A stretch of DNA of 64,000 nt. It comes from Corella eumyota (taxonomy: Eukaryota; Chordata; Ascidiacea; Phlebobranchia; Corellidae). The notes under the pieces are model-generated. The model made no database searches and had not been told where the DNA came from. It saw only the letters and a program-made list of their open reading frames with translations. The position numbers were made by a program, and so were the translations under genes. The stretch covers positions 9,672,001 to 9,736,000 of the forward strand of contig OY720099.1 of assembly GCA_963082875.1 (NCBI GenBank). The letters run 5' to 3'. Positions within the stretch are counted from its first letter, which is position 1; each line of letters opens with the position of its first letter. Shown here one piece after another: positions 28,401 to 42,376 of this stretch.

Positions 28401-30569
28401 CATTATCCTCATCATCCTCATCATCCTCATAATCCTCATCATCCTAATCATCCTCAACATCTTCACCATCCTAACCATCCTCACCATCCTTACCATCCTC
28501 ACCATCCTTACCATCCTCACCATTTTTACCACCCTCACCATCCTCACCATCCTTACCATCCTCACCTTCTACAACATCCTCACCATCCTCACCATCTTCA
28601 CCATCCTCACAACCCTAACCATCATCACCATCCTTACCGTCCTCACCAACTTTATCATCCTTATCATCTTCATTATCCTTATCATACTCATCATCCTCAT
28701 CATATTCATCATCCGCATCATCCTCATCTTCTTCACCATCCTCACCATCCTCTCCATCCTCATCATCATCATCATCATCTTTATCATCCTCACCATCCTC
28801 ACCATCCTTATCATCCTCACCATCCTCACTATCCTCACAATCTTCACTATCTTCATCTTCTTCACCATCCTTACCATCCTCTCCATCCTCATCATCCTCA
28901 TCATCTTCACCATCTTCACCATCCTCACCATCCTCACCATCCTCACCATCCTCACTATCCTCACAATCCTCACCATCCTTACCATCCTCACCATCCTCAC
29001 CATCCTCCCCATCCGCAACATCCTCACTATCCTCACCATCCTCACCAACCTAACCATCCTCACCATCCTTATCATCCTTATCACCCTCATCATCCACATC
29101 ATCCTCATCATTCTCATTATCCTCATTATTCTTATAATCCTCACCATCCTCATCATCCTCAGCATCCTCATCATCCTCACCATCCTCTCCATCCTCATCA
29201 TTCTCATCATCCTCATCATCCTCATCATCCTTAACATCCTCACCATCTTCACCATCCTCCCCATCCTCACCATCCCTACCTTCCTAAACATCCTCACCAT
29301 CCTCAACATTCTCACCATCCTATCCATCCTCACTATTTATACCATTCTCATCATCCTCACCGTCCTTACCATCTTTATCATCCTTATCATCCTCATCATC
29401 CTTATCATCCTCATCATCCTCATTATCCTCATCATCCTCATCAACCTTATCATCCTCATCATTCACATCATCCTCATCATCCTTATCATCCTGAACATCT
29501 TTTCCAACTTCACCATTCTCATCATCCTCATCATCTTCACCATCCTCCTCACGATCCTCACCATCCTCACTGTCCTATCAATCCGCACCAACCTCTTCAT
29601 CCTCATCATCATCATCTTCATCATTCTTATCATCCTCAACATTCTCACTATCCTCACCATCCTCACCATCCTCAACTTCCTCACCATCTTCACCAACCTC
29701 ACCATCCTCACCATCCTTATCACCCTCATCATCCTCATCATCCTCATCATCCTCATCTTCCTCATTATTCTCATCATTCTTATCTTCCTCATCATTTTCA
29801 TCATCCTCATCATATTCATCATCCTTATCATCCTCATCATCCTCATCATCTTCAACATCCTCATCATCTTCATTATCCTCATCATCCTCATCATCCTCAA
29901 CATCCTCACCATCCTCACCGTCCTCATCATCCTCATCATCCTTATCATCCTTATCATCCTCATCATCTTCATCATCCTCATCATCCTTATCATCCTCATC
30001 ATCCTCATCATATTCATCATCTTCATTATCCTCATCATCCTTATCATCATTATTATCCTTATCATACTCATCATCCTAATCATCCTCAACATCTTCACAA
30101 TTCTTACCATCTTCACCATCCTCACCATCCTTACCATCCTCACTATTTTTACCATCCTCACCATCCTCACCATCCTTACCATCCTCACCTTCCACAACAT
30201 CCTCACCATCCTCACCATCTTCACCATCCTCACAATCCTCACCATCATCACCATCCTCACCGTCCTCACCAACTTTATCATCCTTATCATACTCATCATC
30301 CTTATCATCCACATCATCCTCATCATATTTATCATCCTCACCATCCTCATCATCTTCACCATCCTCACCATCCTCTCCATCCTCATCATCCTCATCATCC
30401 ACATCATCCTCACCATCCTCACCATCCTCACTATCCTCAAAATCCTCACCATCCTTATCTTTTTTACCATCCTCACCATCCTCTCTATCCTCATCATCCT
30501 CATCATCCTCATCATCCTCACCATCCTCACCATCCTCACCATCCTTATAATCTTCACAATCCTTACCAT
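28401..30569. repeat. Satellite array, mosaic segment between HOR-Q and HOR-R
   Basis: Gene-free array. It contains a pure (CAT)6 run at 28761-28778, the CCCCATCCGCAACATCC word near 29008, TAAACATCC near 29285, and CTATCAATCCGCACCAACC near 29577. An extra TCC triplet (CATCCTCCTCACG) near 29545 is a local 3-base insertion. Nothing else seen. Confidence 0.65.
28761..28778. repeat. Pure (CAT)6 run
   Basis: Six perfect CAT triplets where the array normally has alternating CCT/CAT words. It is one of the clearer trinucleotide-level expansions. Shorter ones lie near 1005 and 5261. Confidence 0.8.
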
Positions 30570-32099
30570 CCTCACCATCCTCACCAACCTAACCATCCTC
30601 ACCATCCTCATCATCCTTATCACCCTCATCATCCTCATCATCCTCATCATTCTCATTATCCTCATCATCCTTATAATCCTCACCATCCTCATCATCCTCA
30701 TCATCTTCAGCATCCTCATCATCCTCACCATCCTCTCCATCCTCATCATCCTTATCATCCTCATAATCCTCATCATCCTCATCATCCTCATCATCCTTAA
30801 CATCCTCACCATCTTCACCATCCTCCCCATCCTCACCATCCTTACATTTCTAAACATCCTCACCATCCTTAACATCCTCACCATCCTCACTATTTTTACC
30901 ATCCTCACCATCCTCACCGTCCTCACCATCTTTATCATCCTCATCATTCTTATCATTCTCATCATCCTCATCATCTTCATCATCCTCATCATCCTCATCA
31001 TCCTTATCAACCTTATCATCCTCATCATCCACATCATCCTCATCATCCTCATCATCCTGAACATCTTCTCCAACTTCACCATTCTCATCATCCTCATCAT
31101 CTTCACCATCCTCACGATCCTCACCAATCTCACTGTTCTCTCAATCCGCACCATCCTCTTCATCCTCATCATCCTCATCATTCTTATCATCCTCAACATT
31201 CTCACCATCCTAACCATCTTTACCATGCTCACCATCCTCACCATCCTCACCTTCATCACCATCCTCCCCATCCGCAACATCCTCACTATCCTCACCATCC
31301 TCACCAACCTCACCATCCTCACCATCCTCATCATCCTTATCACCCTTATCATCCTCATCATCCTCAACATTCTCATTATCCTCATCATCCTTATAATCCT
31401 TACCATCCTCATCATCCTCATCATCCTCATCATCCTTTTCATCTTCATCATCCTTATCAGTCTCATAATCCTCATCATCTTCATCATCCTCATCATCCTT
31501 ATCATCCTCATCATTCTCATCATATTCATCATCCTCATTATCCTCAACATCCTTATCATCATTATTATCCTTATCATACTCATCATCCTAATCATCCTCA
31601 ACATCCTCACCATCCTCACCATCTTCACCATCCTCACCATCCTTACCATCCTCACTATTTTTACTATCCTCACCATCCTCACCATCCTCACCATCCTTAC
31701 CATCCTCACCTTCCACAACATCCTCACCATCCTCACCATCTTCACCATCTTCACAATCCTCACCATCATCACCATCCTCACCGTCCTCACCAACTATATC
31801 ATCCTTATCATCCTCATCATCCTTATCATCCACATCATCCTCATCATCTTCACCATCCTCACCATCCTCTCCATCCTCATCATCCTCATCATCCTCATCA
31901 TCCTCACCATCCTCACCATCCTCACTATCCTCAAAATCCTCACCATCCTCATTTTCTTCACCATCCTCACCATCCCCTCCATCCTCATCATCCTCATCAT
32001 CTTCATCATCCTCACCATCCTCACCTTCCTCATAATCTTCACAATCCTCACCATCCTCACCATCCTCACCATCCACCCCATCTGCAACATCCTCACTAT
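30570..32099. repeat. Higher-order repeat HOR-R, copy 1
   Basis: Shares a series of words with copy 2: CCAACCTAACC (30583 and 32113), CCTTACATTTCTAAAC (30840 and 32370), CCTTATCAAC (31002 and 32541), CCTGAAC (31056 and 32703), TTACCATGCTCACC with CACCTTCATCACC nearby, and CCAACTATATCATCC (about 31790 and 33456). The offset grows 1530, 1539, 1647, 1665, always by multiples of nine. The tail, from about 31886 to 32099, is not shared. Confidence 0.8.
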
Positions 32100-33550
32100 C
32101 CTCACCATCTTCACCAACCTAACCATCCTCACCATCCTCATCATCCTTATCACCCTCATCATCCTCATCATCCTCATCATTCTCATTATCCTCATCATCC
32201 TTATAATCCTCACCATCCTCATCATCCTCATCAACCTCAGCATCCTCATCATCCTCACCATCCTCTCCATCCTCATCATCCTTATCATCCCCATACTCCT
32301 CATCATCCTCATCATCCTCATCATCCTTAACATCCTCACCATCTTCACCATCCTCCTCATCCTCACAATCCTTACATTTCTAAACATCCTCACCATCCTT
32401 AACATCCTCACCATCCTAACCATCCACACTATTTTTAACATTCTCACCATCCTTACCGTCCTCACCATCTTTATCATCCTCATCATTCTCATCATTCTCA
32501 TCATCCTCATCATCTTCATCATCCTCATCATCCTCATCATCCTTATCAACCTTATCATCCTCATCATCCACATCATCCTCATCATCCTCATCATCCTCAT
32601 CATCCTCATCATCCTTATCAACCTTATCATCCTCATCATCCTCATCATCCTTATCAACCTTATCATCCTCATCTTCCACATCATCCTCATCATCCTCATC
32701 ATCCTGAACATCTTCTCCAACTTCACCATTCTCATCATCCTCATCATCTTCACCATCCTCACGATCCTCACCAATCTCACTGTTCTCTCAATCCGCACCA
32801 TCCTCTTCATCCTCATCATCCTCATCATTCTTATCATCCTCAACATTCTCACCATCCTAACCATCTTTACCATGCTCACCATCCTCACCATCCTCACCTT
32901 CATCACCATCCTCCCCATCCGCAACATCCTCACTATCCTCACCATCCTCACCAACCTCACCATCCTCACCATCCTCATCATCCTTATCACCCTTATCATC
33001 CTCATCATCCTCAACATTCTCATTATCCTCATCATCCTTATAATCCTTACCATCCTCATCATCCTCATCATCCTCATCATCCTCATCATCCTTTTCATCT
33101 TCATCATCCTTATCAGTCTCATAATCCTCATCATCTTCATCATCCTCATCATCCTTATCATCCTCATTATTCTCATCATATTCATCATCCTCATTATCCT
33201 CAACATCCTTATCATCATTATTATCCTTATCATACTCATCATCCTAATCATCCTCAACATCCTCACCATCCTCACCATCTTCACCATCTTCACCATCCTC
33301 ACCATCCTTACCATCCTCACTATTTTTACTATCCTCACCATCCTCACCATCCTCATCATCCTTACCATCCTCACCTTCCACAACATCCTCACCATCCTCA
33401 CCATCTTCACCATCTTCACAATCCTCACCATCATCACCATCCTCACCGTCCTCACCAACTATATCATCCTTATCATCCTCATCATCCTTATCATCCACAT
33501 CATCCTCATCATCTTCACCATCCTCACCATCCTCTCCATCCTCATCATCT
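32100..33550. repeat. Higher-order repeat HOR-R, copy 2
   Basis: Second copy of HOR-R, with the same word order as copy 1 and 135 extra bases. Of these, 108 come from a local triplication at 32541-32690. The close match ends near 33550, where the array continues with a different word order. Confidence 0.8.
32541..32690. repeat. Local triplication of CCTTATCAACCTTATC
   Basis: CCTTATCAACCTTATC occurs at 32541, 32613 and 32649 (spacings 72 and 36, both multiples of nine). The matching place in copy 1 has it once, at 31002. The insertion totals 108 bases, or twelve nine-mers. Confidence 0.85.
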
Positions 33551-36547
33551 TCATCATCCTCATCATCCTCATCATCCTCATTATCCTCATCATCCTCATC
33601 AACCTTATCATCCTCATCATCCACATCATCTTTATCATCCTTATCATCATGAACATCTTTTCCAACTTCACCATTCTCATCATCCTCATCATCTTCACCA
33701 TCCTCAAGATCCTCACCATCCTCACTGTCCTATCAATCCGCACCAACCTCTTCATCCTCATCATCATCATCTTCATCATTCTTATCATCCTCAACATTCT
33801 CACCATCCTCACCATCCTCACCATCCTTATCACCCTCATCATCCTCATCATCCTCATCTTCTTCATTATCCTCATCATTCTTATCTTCCTCATCATCCTC
33901 ATCATATTAATCATCCTTATCATCCTCATCATCCTTATCATCTTCAACATCCTCATCATCTTCATTATCCTCATCATCTTCATCATCCTCACCATCCTCA
34001 CCATCCTTACCGTCCTCATCATACTCATCATCCTTATCATCCTTACCATCCTCATCATCTTCAACATCCTCATCATCTTCATTATCCTCATCATCCTCAT
34101 CATCCTCACCATCTTCACCATCCTCACCGTCCTCATCATCCTCATCATCCTTATCATCCTTATCATCCTCATCATCTTCATCATCCTCATCATCCTTATC
34201 ATCCTCATCATCCTCATCATATTCATCATCCTCATTATCCTCATCATCCTTTTCATCATTATTATCCTCATCATCTTCATCATCCTAATCATCCTCAACA
34301 TCCTCACCATCCTCACCATCTTCACCATCCTCACCATCTTTACCATCCTCACCATTTTTACCATCCTCACCATCCTCACCATTCTCACCATCCTTACCAT
34401 CCTCACCTACCACAACATCCTCACCATCCTCACCATCTTCACCATCCTCACAATCCTCACCATCATCACCATCCTCATTGTCCTGACCAACTTTATGATC
34501 CTTATCATCCTCATCATCCTTATCATCCTCATCATCCTCATCATATTCATCATCCTCATCATCTTCATCATCTTCACCATCCTCACCATCCTCTCCATCC
34601 TCATCATCCTCATCATCCTCATCATCCTCACCATCCTCACCATCCTCACCATCCTCACCATCCTCACCATCCTCACTATCCTCACAATCCTCAACATCCT
34701 CATCTTCTTCACCATCCTCACCATCCTCTCCATCCTCATCATCCTCATCATCCTCATCATCTTCATCATCCTCACCATTTTCACCATCCTCACCATCCTC
34801 ACCATCCTTACTGTCCTCACAATCCTCACCATCCTCACCATCCTCACCATCCACCCCATCCGCAACATCATCACTATCCTCACCATCCTCACCAACCTAA
34901 CCATCCTCACCATCCTCATCATCCTTATCACCTTCATCATCCTCATCATCCTCATCATCCTCATCATTCTCATTATCCTCATCATCCTTATAATCCTCAC
35001 CATCCTCATCATCCTCATCATCCTCAGCATCCTCATCATTCTCACCATCCTCTCCATCCTTATCATCCTCACCATTCTCATAATCCTCATCATCCTCATC
35101 ATCCTCATCATCCTTAACATCCTCACCATCTTTACCATCCTCCCCATCCTCACCATCCCTACATTTCTAAACATCCTCACCATCCTCAACATCCTCACCA
35201 TCCTCACTATTTTTACCATTTTCACCATCCTCACCGTCCTCACCATCTTTATCATCCTCATCATTCTCATTATCCTCATCATCCTCATCATCTTCATCAT
35301 CCTCATCATCCTCATCATTCTTATCAACCTTATCATCCTCATCATCCACATCATCTTTATCATCCTCATCATCCTCATCATCCTCATCATCCTGAACATC
35401 TTCTCCAATTTCACCATTCTCATCATCCTCATCATCTTCACCATCCTCACGATTCTCACCATCCTCACTGTCCTCTCAATCCATACCATCCTTTTCATCC
35501 TCATCATCCTCATCATTCTTATCATCCTCAACATTCTCACCATCGTCACCATCTTTACCATTTTCACCATCCTCACCATCCTCACCATCTTCACTATCCT
35601 CCCCATCCGCAACATCCTCACTATCCTCACCATCTTCACCAACCTCACCATCCTCACCATCCTCATTATCCTTATCACCCTTATCATCCTCATCATCCTC
35701 ATCATTCTTATTATCCTCATTATCCTTATAATCCTCACCATCCTCATCATCCTCATCATCCTCATCATCCTCATCATCCTCTTCATCTTCATCATCCTTA
35801 TCATTCTCATAATCCTCATCATCTTCATCATCCTTAACATCCTCACCATCTTCACCATTCTCCTCATCCTCACCATCCCTACCTTCCTAAACATCCTCAC
35901 CATCCCTAACATTCTCACCATCCGATCCATCCTCACTATTTATACCTTCCTCATCATCCTCACCGTCCTTACCATCTTTATCATACTCATCATCCTCATC
36001 ATCCTTATCGTCCTCATCATCCTCACTATCCTCATCATCCTCATCAACCTTATCAACCTCATCATCCACATCATCCTCATCATCCTTATCATCCTGAACA
36101 TCTTTTCCAACTTCACCATTCTCATCATCCTCATCATCTTCACCATCCTCAAGATCCTCACCATCCTCACTGTCCTATCAATCCGCACCAACCTCTTCAT
36201 CCTCATCATCATCATCTTCATCATTCTTATCATCCTCAACATTCTCATCATTCTCACCATCCTCACCATCCTCAACATCCTCACCATCTTCACCAACCTC
36301 ACCCTCCTCACCATCCTTATCACCCTCATCATCCTCATCATCTTCATCTTCCTCATTATTCTCATCATTCTTATCTTCCTCATCATCCTCATCATATTAA
36401 TCATCCTTATCATCCTCATCATCCACATCATCTTCAACATCCTCATCATCTTCATTATCCTCATCATCCTCATCATCCTCATCATCCTCATCATCCTCAT
36501 CATCCTCATTATCCTCATCATCCTCACCATCCTCACCATCCTCACCG
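33551..36547. repeat. Satellite array, mosaic segment between HOR-R and the 540-bp duplication
   Basis: Gene-free array. It contains CTATCAATCCGCACCAACC near 33733 and 36180, the CACCCCATCCGCAACATC word near 34852, TAAACATCC at 35168 and 35888 (720 bases, 80 nine-mers), CTGAACATCTTCTCC near 35393, and CCATCCGATCC near 35917. Nothing else seen. Confidence 0.65.
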
Positions 36548-37087
36548 TCCTCATCATCCTCATCATCTTTTTCATCCTTATCATCCTCATCATCTTCATC
36601 ATCCTAATCAACCTTATCATCCTCATCATCCTCATCATATTCATCATCCTCATTATCCTCATCATCCTTATCATCTTTATTATCCTCATCATCCTTATCA
36701 TCCTTACCATCCTCACCATCCTCACAATCCTCACTATCCTCACTATCTTCTACATCCTCACCATCCTCACCATCTTCACCATCCCCACTATCTTCATCAT
36801 CCTTATCATCCCCATCATCTTCATTATCCTCATCATCTTCACCATTCCCACCATCCTCACCATCTTCACCATCTTCAACATCTTTACCATCCTCACCATC
36901 CTTTCCATCCTCACCATCTTCATCATCTTCATCACCCTCATCGTCCTCATCATCCTCATCATTCTCATAATCCTCATCATCATCATCATCCTTAACAACC
37001 TCATCATTCTCACCATCCTTACCATTCTCACCATTTTCTTGATCCTTTCCATCCTCTCCATCCTTACCATCCTCACCATCCTCTTCA
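36548..37087. repeat. 540-bp tandem duplication, copy 1
   Basis: Matches 37088-37627 at a constant offset of 540 bases (60 nine-mers). Line-by-line comparison shows one difference, C at 36918 against T at 37458. The unit carries CATCTTTTTCATCC, CTTCTACATCC, CACCCTCATCGTCC and TTGATCCTTTCC. It is by far the closest pair of long copies in the window. Confidence 0.95.
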
Positions 37088-37634
37088 TCCTCATCATCCT
37101 CATCATCTTTTTCATCCTTATCATCCTCATCATCTTCATCATCCTAATCAACCTTATCATCCTCATCATCCTCATCATATTCATCATCCTCATTATCCTC
37201 ATCATCCTTATCATCTTTATTATCCTCATCATCCTTATCATCCTTACCATCCTCACCATCCTCACAATCCTCACTATCCTCACTATCTTCTACATCCTCA
37301 CCATCCTCACCATCTTCACCATCCCCACTATCTTCATCATCCTTATCATCCCCATCATCTTCATTATCCTCATCATCTTCACCATTCCCACCATCCTCAC
37401 CATCTTCACCATCTTCAACATCTTTACCATCCTCACCATCCTTTCCATCCTCACCATTTTCATCATCTTCATCACCCTCATCGTCCTCATCATCCTCATC
37501 ATTCTCATAATCCTCATCATCATCATCATCCTTAACAACCTCATCATTCTCACCATCCTTACCATTCTCACCATTTTCTTGATCCTTTCCATCCTCTCCA
37601 TCCTTACCATCCTCACCATCCTCTTCATCCTCAT
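37088..37634. repeat. 540-bp tandem duplication, copy 2
   Basis: Second copy, with identity continuing seven bases into the next unit, to 37634. The match breaks at 37095 against 37635 (C/T), after which copy 2 runs into CTCATTATCCTAATCATAC. Confidence 0.95.
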
Positions 37635-38230
37635 TATCCTAATCATACTCATTATCCTCATCATTCTCATCATCCCCAACATCCTCATCATCCTAATCAT
37701 CCTCAACATGCTCACCATCTTCACCATCCTCACCATCCTCACCATCCTCACCATCCTCACCATCCTTACCATTTTCACCATTTTCACCATCCTCACCATC
37801 CTCACCATCCTCACCATCCTTACCATCCTCACCTTTCTCAACATCCTCACCATCCTCACCATCTTCACCATCCTCACAATCCTCACCATCATCACCATCC
37901 TCACCGTCCTCACCAACTTTATCATCCTTAACATATTCATCATCATTATCATCCTCATCATCCTCATCATCCTCATCATATTCATCATCCTCATCATCCT
38001 CATCTTCTTCACCATCCTCACCATCCTCTCCATCCTCATCATCCTCATCATCCGCATCATCCTCACAATCCTCACCATCCTCACCATCCTCACTATCCTC
38101 ACTATCCTCACAATCCTCACCATCCTCATCTTCTTCACCATCCTCACCATCCTCTCCATCCTCATCATCCTCATCATCCTCATAATTCTTATCATCCTCA
38201 ACATTCTCACCATCCTCGCCATCTTTACCA
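37635..38230. repeat. Satellite array leading into HOR-P
   Basis: Gene-free array similar in word order to 42780-43330, including TCCCCAACATCC, CTCAACATGCTC and two CATCTTCTTCACC words. Nothing else seen. Confidence 0.6.
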
Positions 38231-39050
38231 TGCTCACCATCCCCACCATCTTCAACATCCTCACTATCTTCACCAACCTCACCATCCTCACCATCCTTAT
38301 CACCCTCATCATCCTCATTATCCTCATCTTCCTCATTATTCTGATCATCCTTATCTTCTTCATCATCCTAATCATATTCATCATCCTTATCATCCTCACC
38401 ATCATCACCATCCTCACCGTCCTCACCAACTTTATCATCCTTATCATCTTCATTATCCTTATCATCTTTATCATCCTCATCATATTCATCATAGTCATAA
38501 TCCACATCATCTTCACCATCCTCACCATCCTCTCCATCCTCATCATCCTCATCATCTTCACCATCCTCACCATCCTCACCATCCTCACCATCCTTATTAT
38601 CCTCACAATCCTCACCATCCTCATCTTCTTCACCATCCTCACCATCCTCTCCATCCTCATCATCCTCATCATCCTCATCATCCTCATCATCCTCACCATT
38701 CGCACCATCCTCACCATCCTCACCATCCTCACTATCCTCAAAGTCCTTACCATCCTCACCATCCTCACCATCCTCACCATCCTCACCATCCACCCCATCC
38801 GCAACATCCTCACTATCCTCACCATCCTCACCAACCTAACCATCCTCATCATCCTTATTACCCTCATCGTCCTCATCATCCTCATCATTCTCATTATCCT
38901 CATCATCCATATAATCCTCACCATCCTCATCATCCTCATCATCCTCAGCATCCTTATCATCCTCACCATCCTCTCCATCCTCATCATCCTTATCATCCTC
39001 ATAATCCTCATCATCCTCATCATCCTCATCATCCTTATCATCCTCATAAT

Positions 39051-39113
39051 CCTCATCATCCTCATCATCCTCATCATCCTCATCATCCTCATCATCCTCA
39101 TCATCCTCATCAT
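39051..39113. repeat. Longest pure I-type run noticed (7 x CCTCATCAT)
   Basis: Seven perfect CCTCATCAT words in a row. Runs this pure are rare. Elsewhere five is the usual maximum before a variant appears. Confidence 0.85.
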
Positions 39114-40190
39114 CCTTAACATCTTCACCATCTTCACCATCCTCCCCATCCTCACCATCCCTACATTTCTAAACATCTTCACCATCCTCAACATCCTCAC
39201 CATCCTAACGATCCTCACTATTTTTACCATCCTCACCATCCTCACCGTCCTCACAATCTTTATCATCCTCATCTTTCTCATCATCCTCATCATCCTCATC
39301 ATCCTCATCATCCTCATCATCATCATCATCCTTATCATCCCCATCAACCTTATCATCTTCATCATCCACATCATCCTCATCATCTTCATCATCCTCATAA
39401 TCCTCATCATCCTCACCATCCACACTCTCTTCTCAATCCGCACCATCCTCTTCATCCTCATCATCTTCACCATCCTAACGATCCTCACTATCCTCACTTT
39501 CTTCTCAATCCGCACCATCCTCTTCATCTTCATCATTCTTATCATCCTCAACATTCTCACCATCCTCACCATCTTTACCATGCTCAACATCTTCACCATC
39601 CTCACCATCCTAATTATCCTCCCCATCCGCAACATCCTCACTATCCTCACCATCCTCACCAACCTCACCATCCTCACCATCCTTATCATCCTTTCCATCC
39701 TCACCATCTTCATCATCTTCATCACCCTCATCGTCCTCATCATCCTCACCATCTTCACCATCCTCACCATCCTTACCATCCTCACCATTTTTACCATCCT
39801 CACCATCCTCACCATCCTCACCATCCTTACCATCCTCACCTTCCACAACATCCTCACCATCCACACTATCTTCACCATCCTTACAATCCTCACCATCATC
39901 ACCATCCTCACCGTCCTGACCAACTTTATCATCCTTATCATCCTCATCATCCTTATCATCCTCATCATCCTCATCATATTCATCATCCTCATCATCCTCA
40001 TCATCTTCACCATCCTCACCATCCTCTCCATCCTCATCATCCTCATCATCCTCATCATCCTCACCATCCTCACCATCCTCACCATCCTCACCATCCTCAC
40101 TATCCTCACAATCCTCACCATTCTCATCTTCTTCACCATCCTCACCATCCTCTCCATCCTCATCATCCTCATCATCCTCATCATCCTCAT

Positions 40191-40204
40191 CATCCTCACA
40201 TCCT
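40191..40204. other. Second type of phase slip, CTCACATCC
   Basis: The sequence reads CATCCTCACATCCTCACC, one base short of CATCCTCACCATCCTCACC. It recurs at 46586 in HOR-P copy 2, so it predates that duplication. Confidence 0.8.
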
Positions 40205-41091
40205 CACCATCCTCACCATTCTTACTATCCTCACAATCTTCACCATCCTCAACATCCTAAACATCCACCCCAACCGCAACATCCTCACTATCCTCACCAT
40301 CCTCACCAACCTGACCATCCTCACCATCCTCATCATCCTTATCACCCTCATCATCCTTATAATCCGCACCATCCTTATCATCCTCATCATCCTCAGCATC
40401 CTCATCATTCTCATCATCCTCTCCATCCTCATCATCCTCACCATCCTCATAATCCTCATCATCCTCATCATCCTCATCATCCTTAACATCCTCACCATCT
40501 TCACCATCTTCCCCATCCTCACCATCCCTACATTTCTAAACATCCTCACCATCCTCAACATTTTCACCATCCTCACTATTTTTACCATCTTCACCATCCT
40601 CACTGTCCTCACCATCTTTATCATCTTCATCATTCTCATTATCCTCATCATCCTCATCATCTTCATTATCTTCATCATCCTCATCATCCTCATCAACCTT
40701 ATCATCCTCATCATCCACATCATCCTCATCATCCTCATCATCCTCATCATCCTCATCATCTTCTCCAACATCACCATTTTCATCATCCTCATCATCTTCA
40801 CCATCCTCACGATCCTCACCATCCTCACTGTCCTCTCAATCCGTACCATCCTCTTCATCCTCATCATCCTCATCATTCTTATCATCCTCAACATTCTCAC
40901 CATCTTCACCATCTTTACCATTCTCACCATCCTCACCATCCTCACCATCCTCACTATCCTCCCCATCCGCAACATCCTCACTATCCTCACCATCCTCACC
41001 AAACTCACCATCCTCACCATCCTCATCATCCTTATCACCCTCATCATCTTCATCATCCTCATCATTCTCATTATCTTCATTATCCTTATAA

Positions 41092-41106
41092 TCCTCACAA
41101 CCTCAT
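41092..41106. other. Third type of phase slip, CTCACAACCTC
   Basis: The sequence reads CCTCACAACCTCATC, one base shorter than the expected CCTCACCATCCTCATC. I saw it once. HOR-P copy 2 reads normally at the matching place, so it arose after that duplication or was corrected there. Confidence 0.7.
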
Positions 41107-41443
41107 CATCCTCATCATCCTCATCATCTTCTTCATCTTCATCATCCTTATCATTCTCATAATCCTCATCATCTTCATCATCCTTAACATCCTCACCATC
41201 TTCACCATTCTCCCCATCCTCACCATCTCTACCTTCCTAAACATCCTCACCATCCTCAACATTCTCACCATCCGATCCATCCTTACTATTTATACCATCC
41301 TCATCATCCTCACCGTCCTTACTATCTTTATCATACTCATCATCCTCATTATCCTTATCGTCCTCATCATCCTCATTATCCTCATCAACCTCATCAACCT
41401 TATCATCCTCATCATCCATATCATCCTCATCATCCTTATCATC

Positions 41444-42376
41444 CTGAACTTCTTTTCCAACTTCACCATTCTCATCATCCTCATCATCTTCACCATCCTC
41501 AAGATCCTCACCATCCTCACTGTCCTATCAATCCGCACCAACCTCTTCATCCTCATCGTCATCATCTTCATCATTCTTATCATCCTCAACATTCTCACTA
41601 TCCTCACCATCCTCACCAACTTCACCATCCTCACCATCCTCATCATCCTTATCATCCTTTCCATCCTCACCATCTTCATCACCCCCATCGTCCTCATCAT
41701 CCTCATCATTCACATAATCCTCATCATCCCCATCATCCTTAACAACCACATCATTCTCACCATCCTCACCATTCTCACCATTTTCTTGATCCTTTCCATC
41801 CTTTCCATCCTTACCATCCTCACCATCCTCTTCATCCTCATCATCCTAATCATGCTCATTATCCTCATCATCCTCATCATCCCCAACATCCTCATCATCC
41901 TAATCATCCTCAACATCCTCACCATCCTCACCTTCCTCACCATCCTCACCATCTTTACCATCCTCACCATTTTCACCATCTTCACTATCCTCACCATCCT
42001 CACCATCCTTACCATCCTCACCTTCCTCAACATCCTCACCATCCTCACCATCTTCACCATCCTCACAATCTTCACCATCATCACCATCCTTACCGTCCTC
42101 ACCAACTTTATCATCTTTATCATCCTCATCATCATTATCATCCTCATCATATTCATCATCCTCATCATCCTCATCTTCTTCACCATCCTAACCATCCTCT
42201 CCATCCTTATCATCCTCATCATCCTCATCATCCTCACCAACCTCACCATCCTCACCATCCTCACCATCCTCACTATCTTCACAATCCTCACCATCCTCAT
42301 CTTCTTCACCATCCTCACCATCCTCTCCATCCTCATCATCTTCATCATCCTCATCATCCTCATCATCCTCATCATC
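41444..42376. repeat. 933-bp tandem duplication inside HOR-P copy 1, first copy
   Basis: The CTGAAC word (41444 and 42377), TCAATCCGCACC (41528 and 42461) and GATCCTTTCC (41788 and 42721) are all exactly 933 bases apart. HOR-P copy 2 has one version only (CTGAAC at 48178, TCAATCC at 48262). Confidence 0.85.

Noticed and set aside
36735-36765. Promoter or TATA-like signals and tRNA or rRNA genes anywhere in the window
   Set aside because: Words such as TTATAATCC and TATTTATACC are array variants repeated many times. No cloverleaf or conserved rRNA stretch is possible in sequence this poor in G.
36548-37634. The near-perfect 540-bp duplication as an assembly artefact
   Set aside because: Not rejected firmly. 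The exact 60-word unit and one mismatch fit a real recent duplication, and older duplications of the same kind surround it, but only spanning reads can settle it.
27448-40260. A + strand open frame of about 4270 codons, rich in Leu, Ile and Thr, as a giant protein gene
   Set aside because: Openness is expected from the codons CTC, ATC and ACC. There is no non-repeat domain, no initiation context and no splice structure. The same frame is broken and re-entered at each inherited slip elsewhere in the array.
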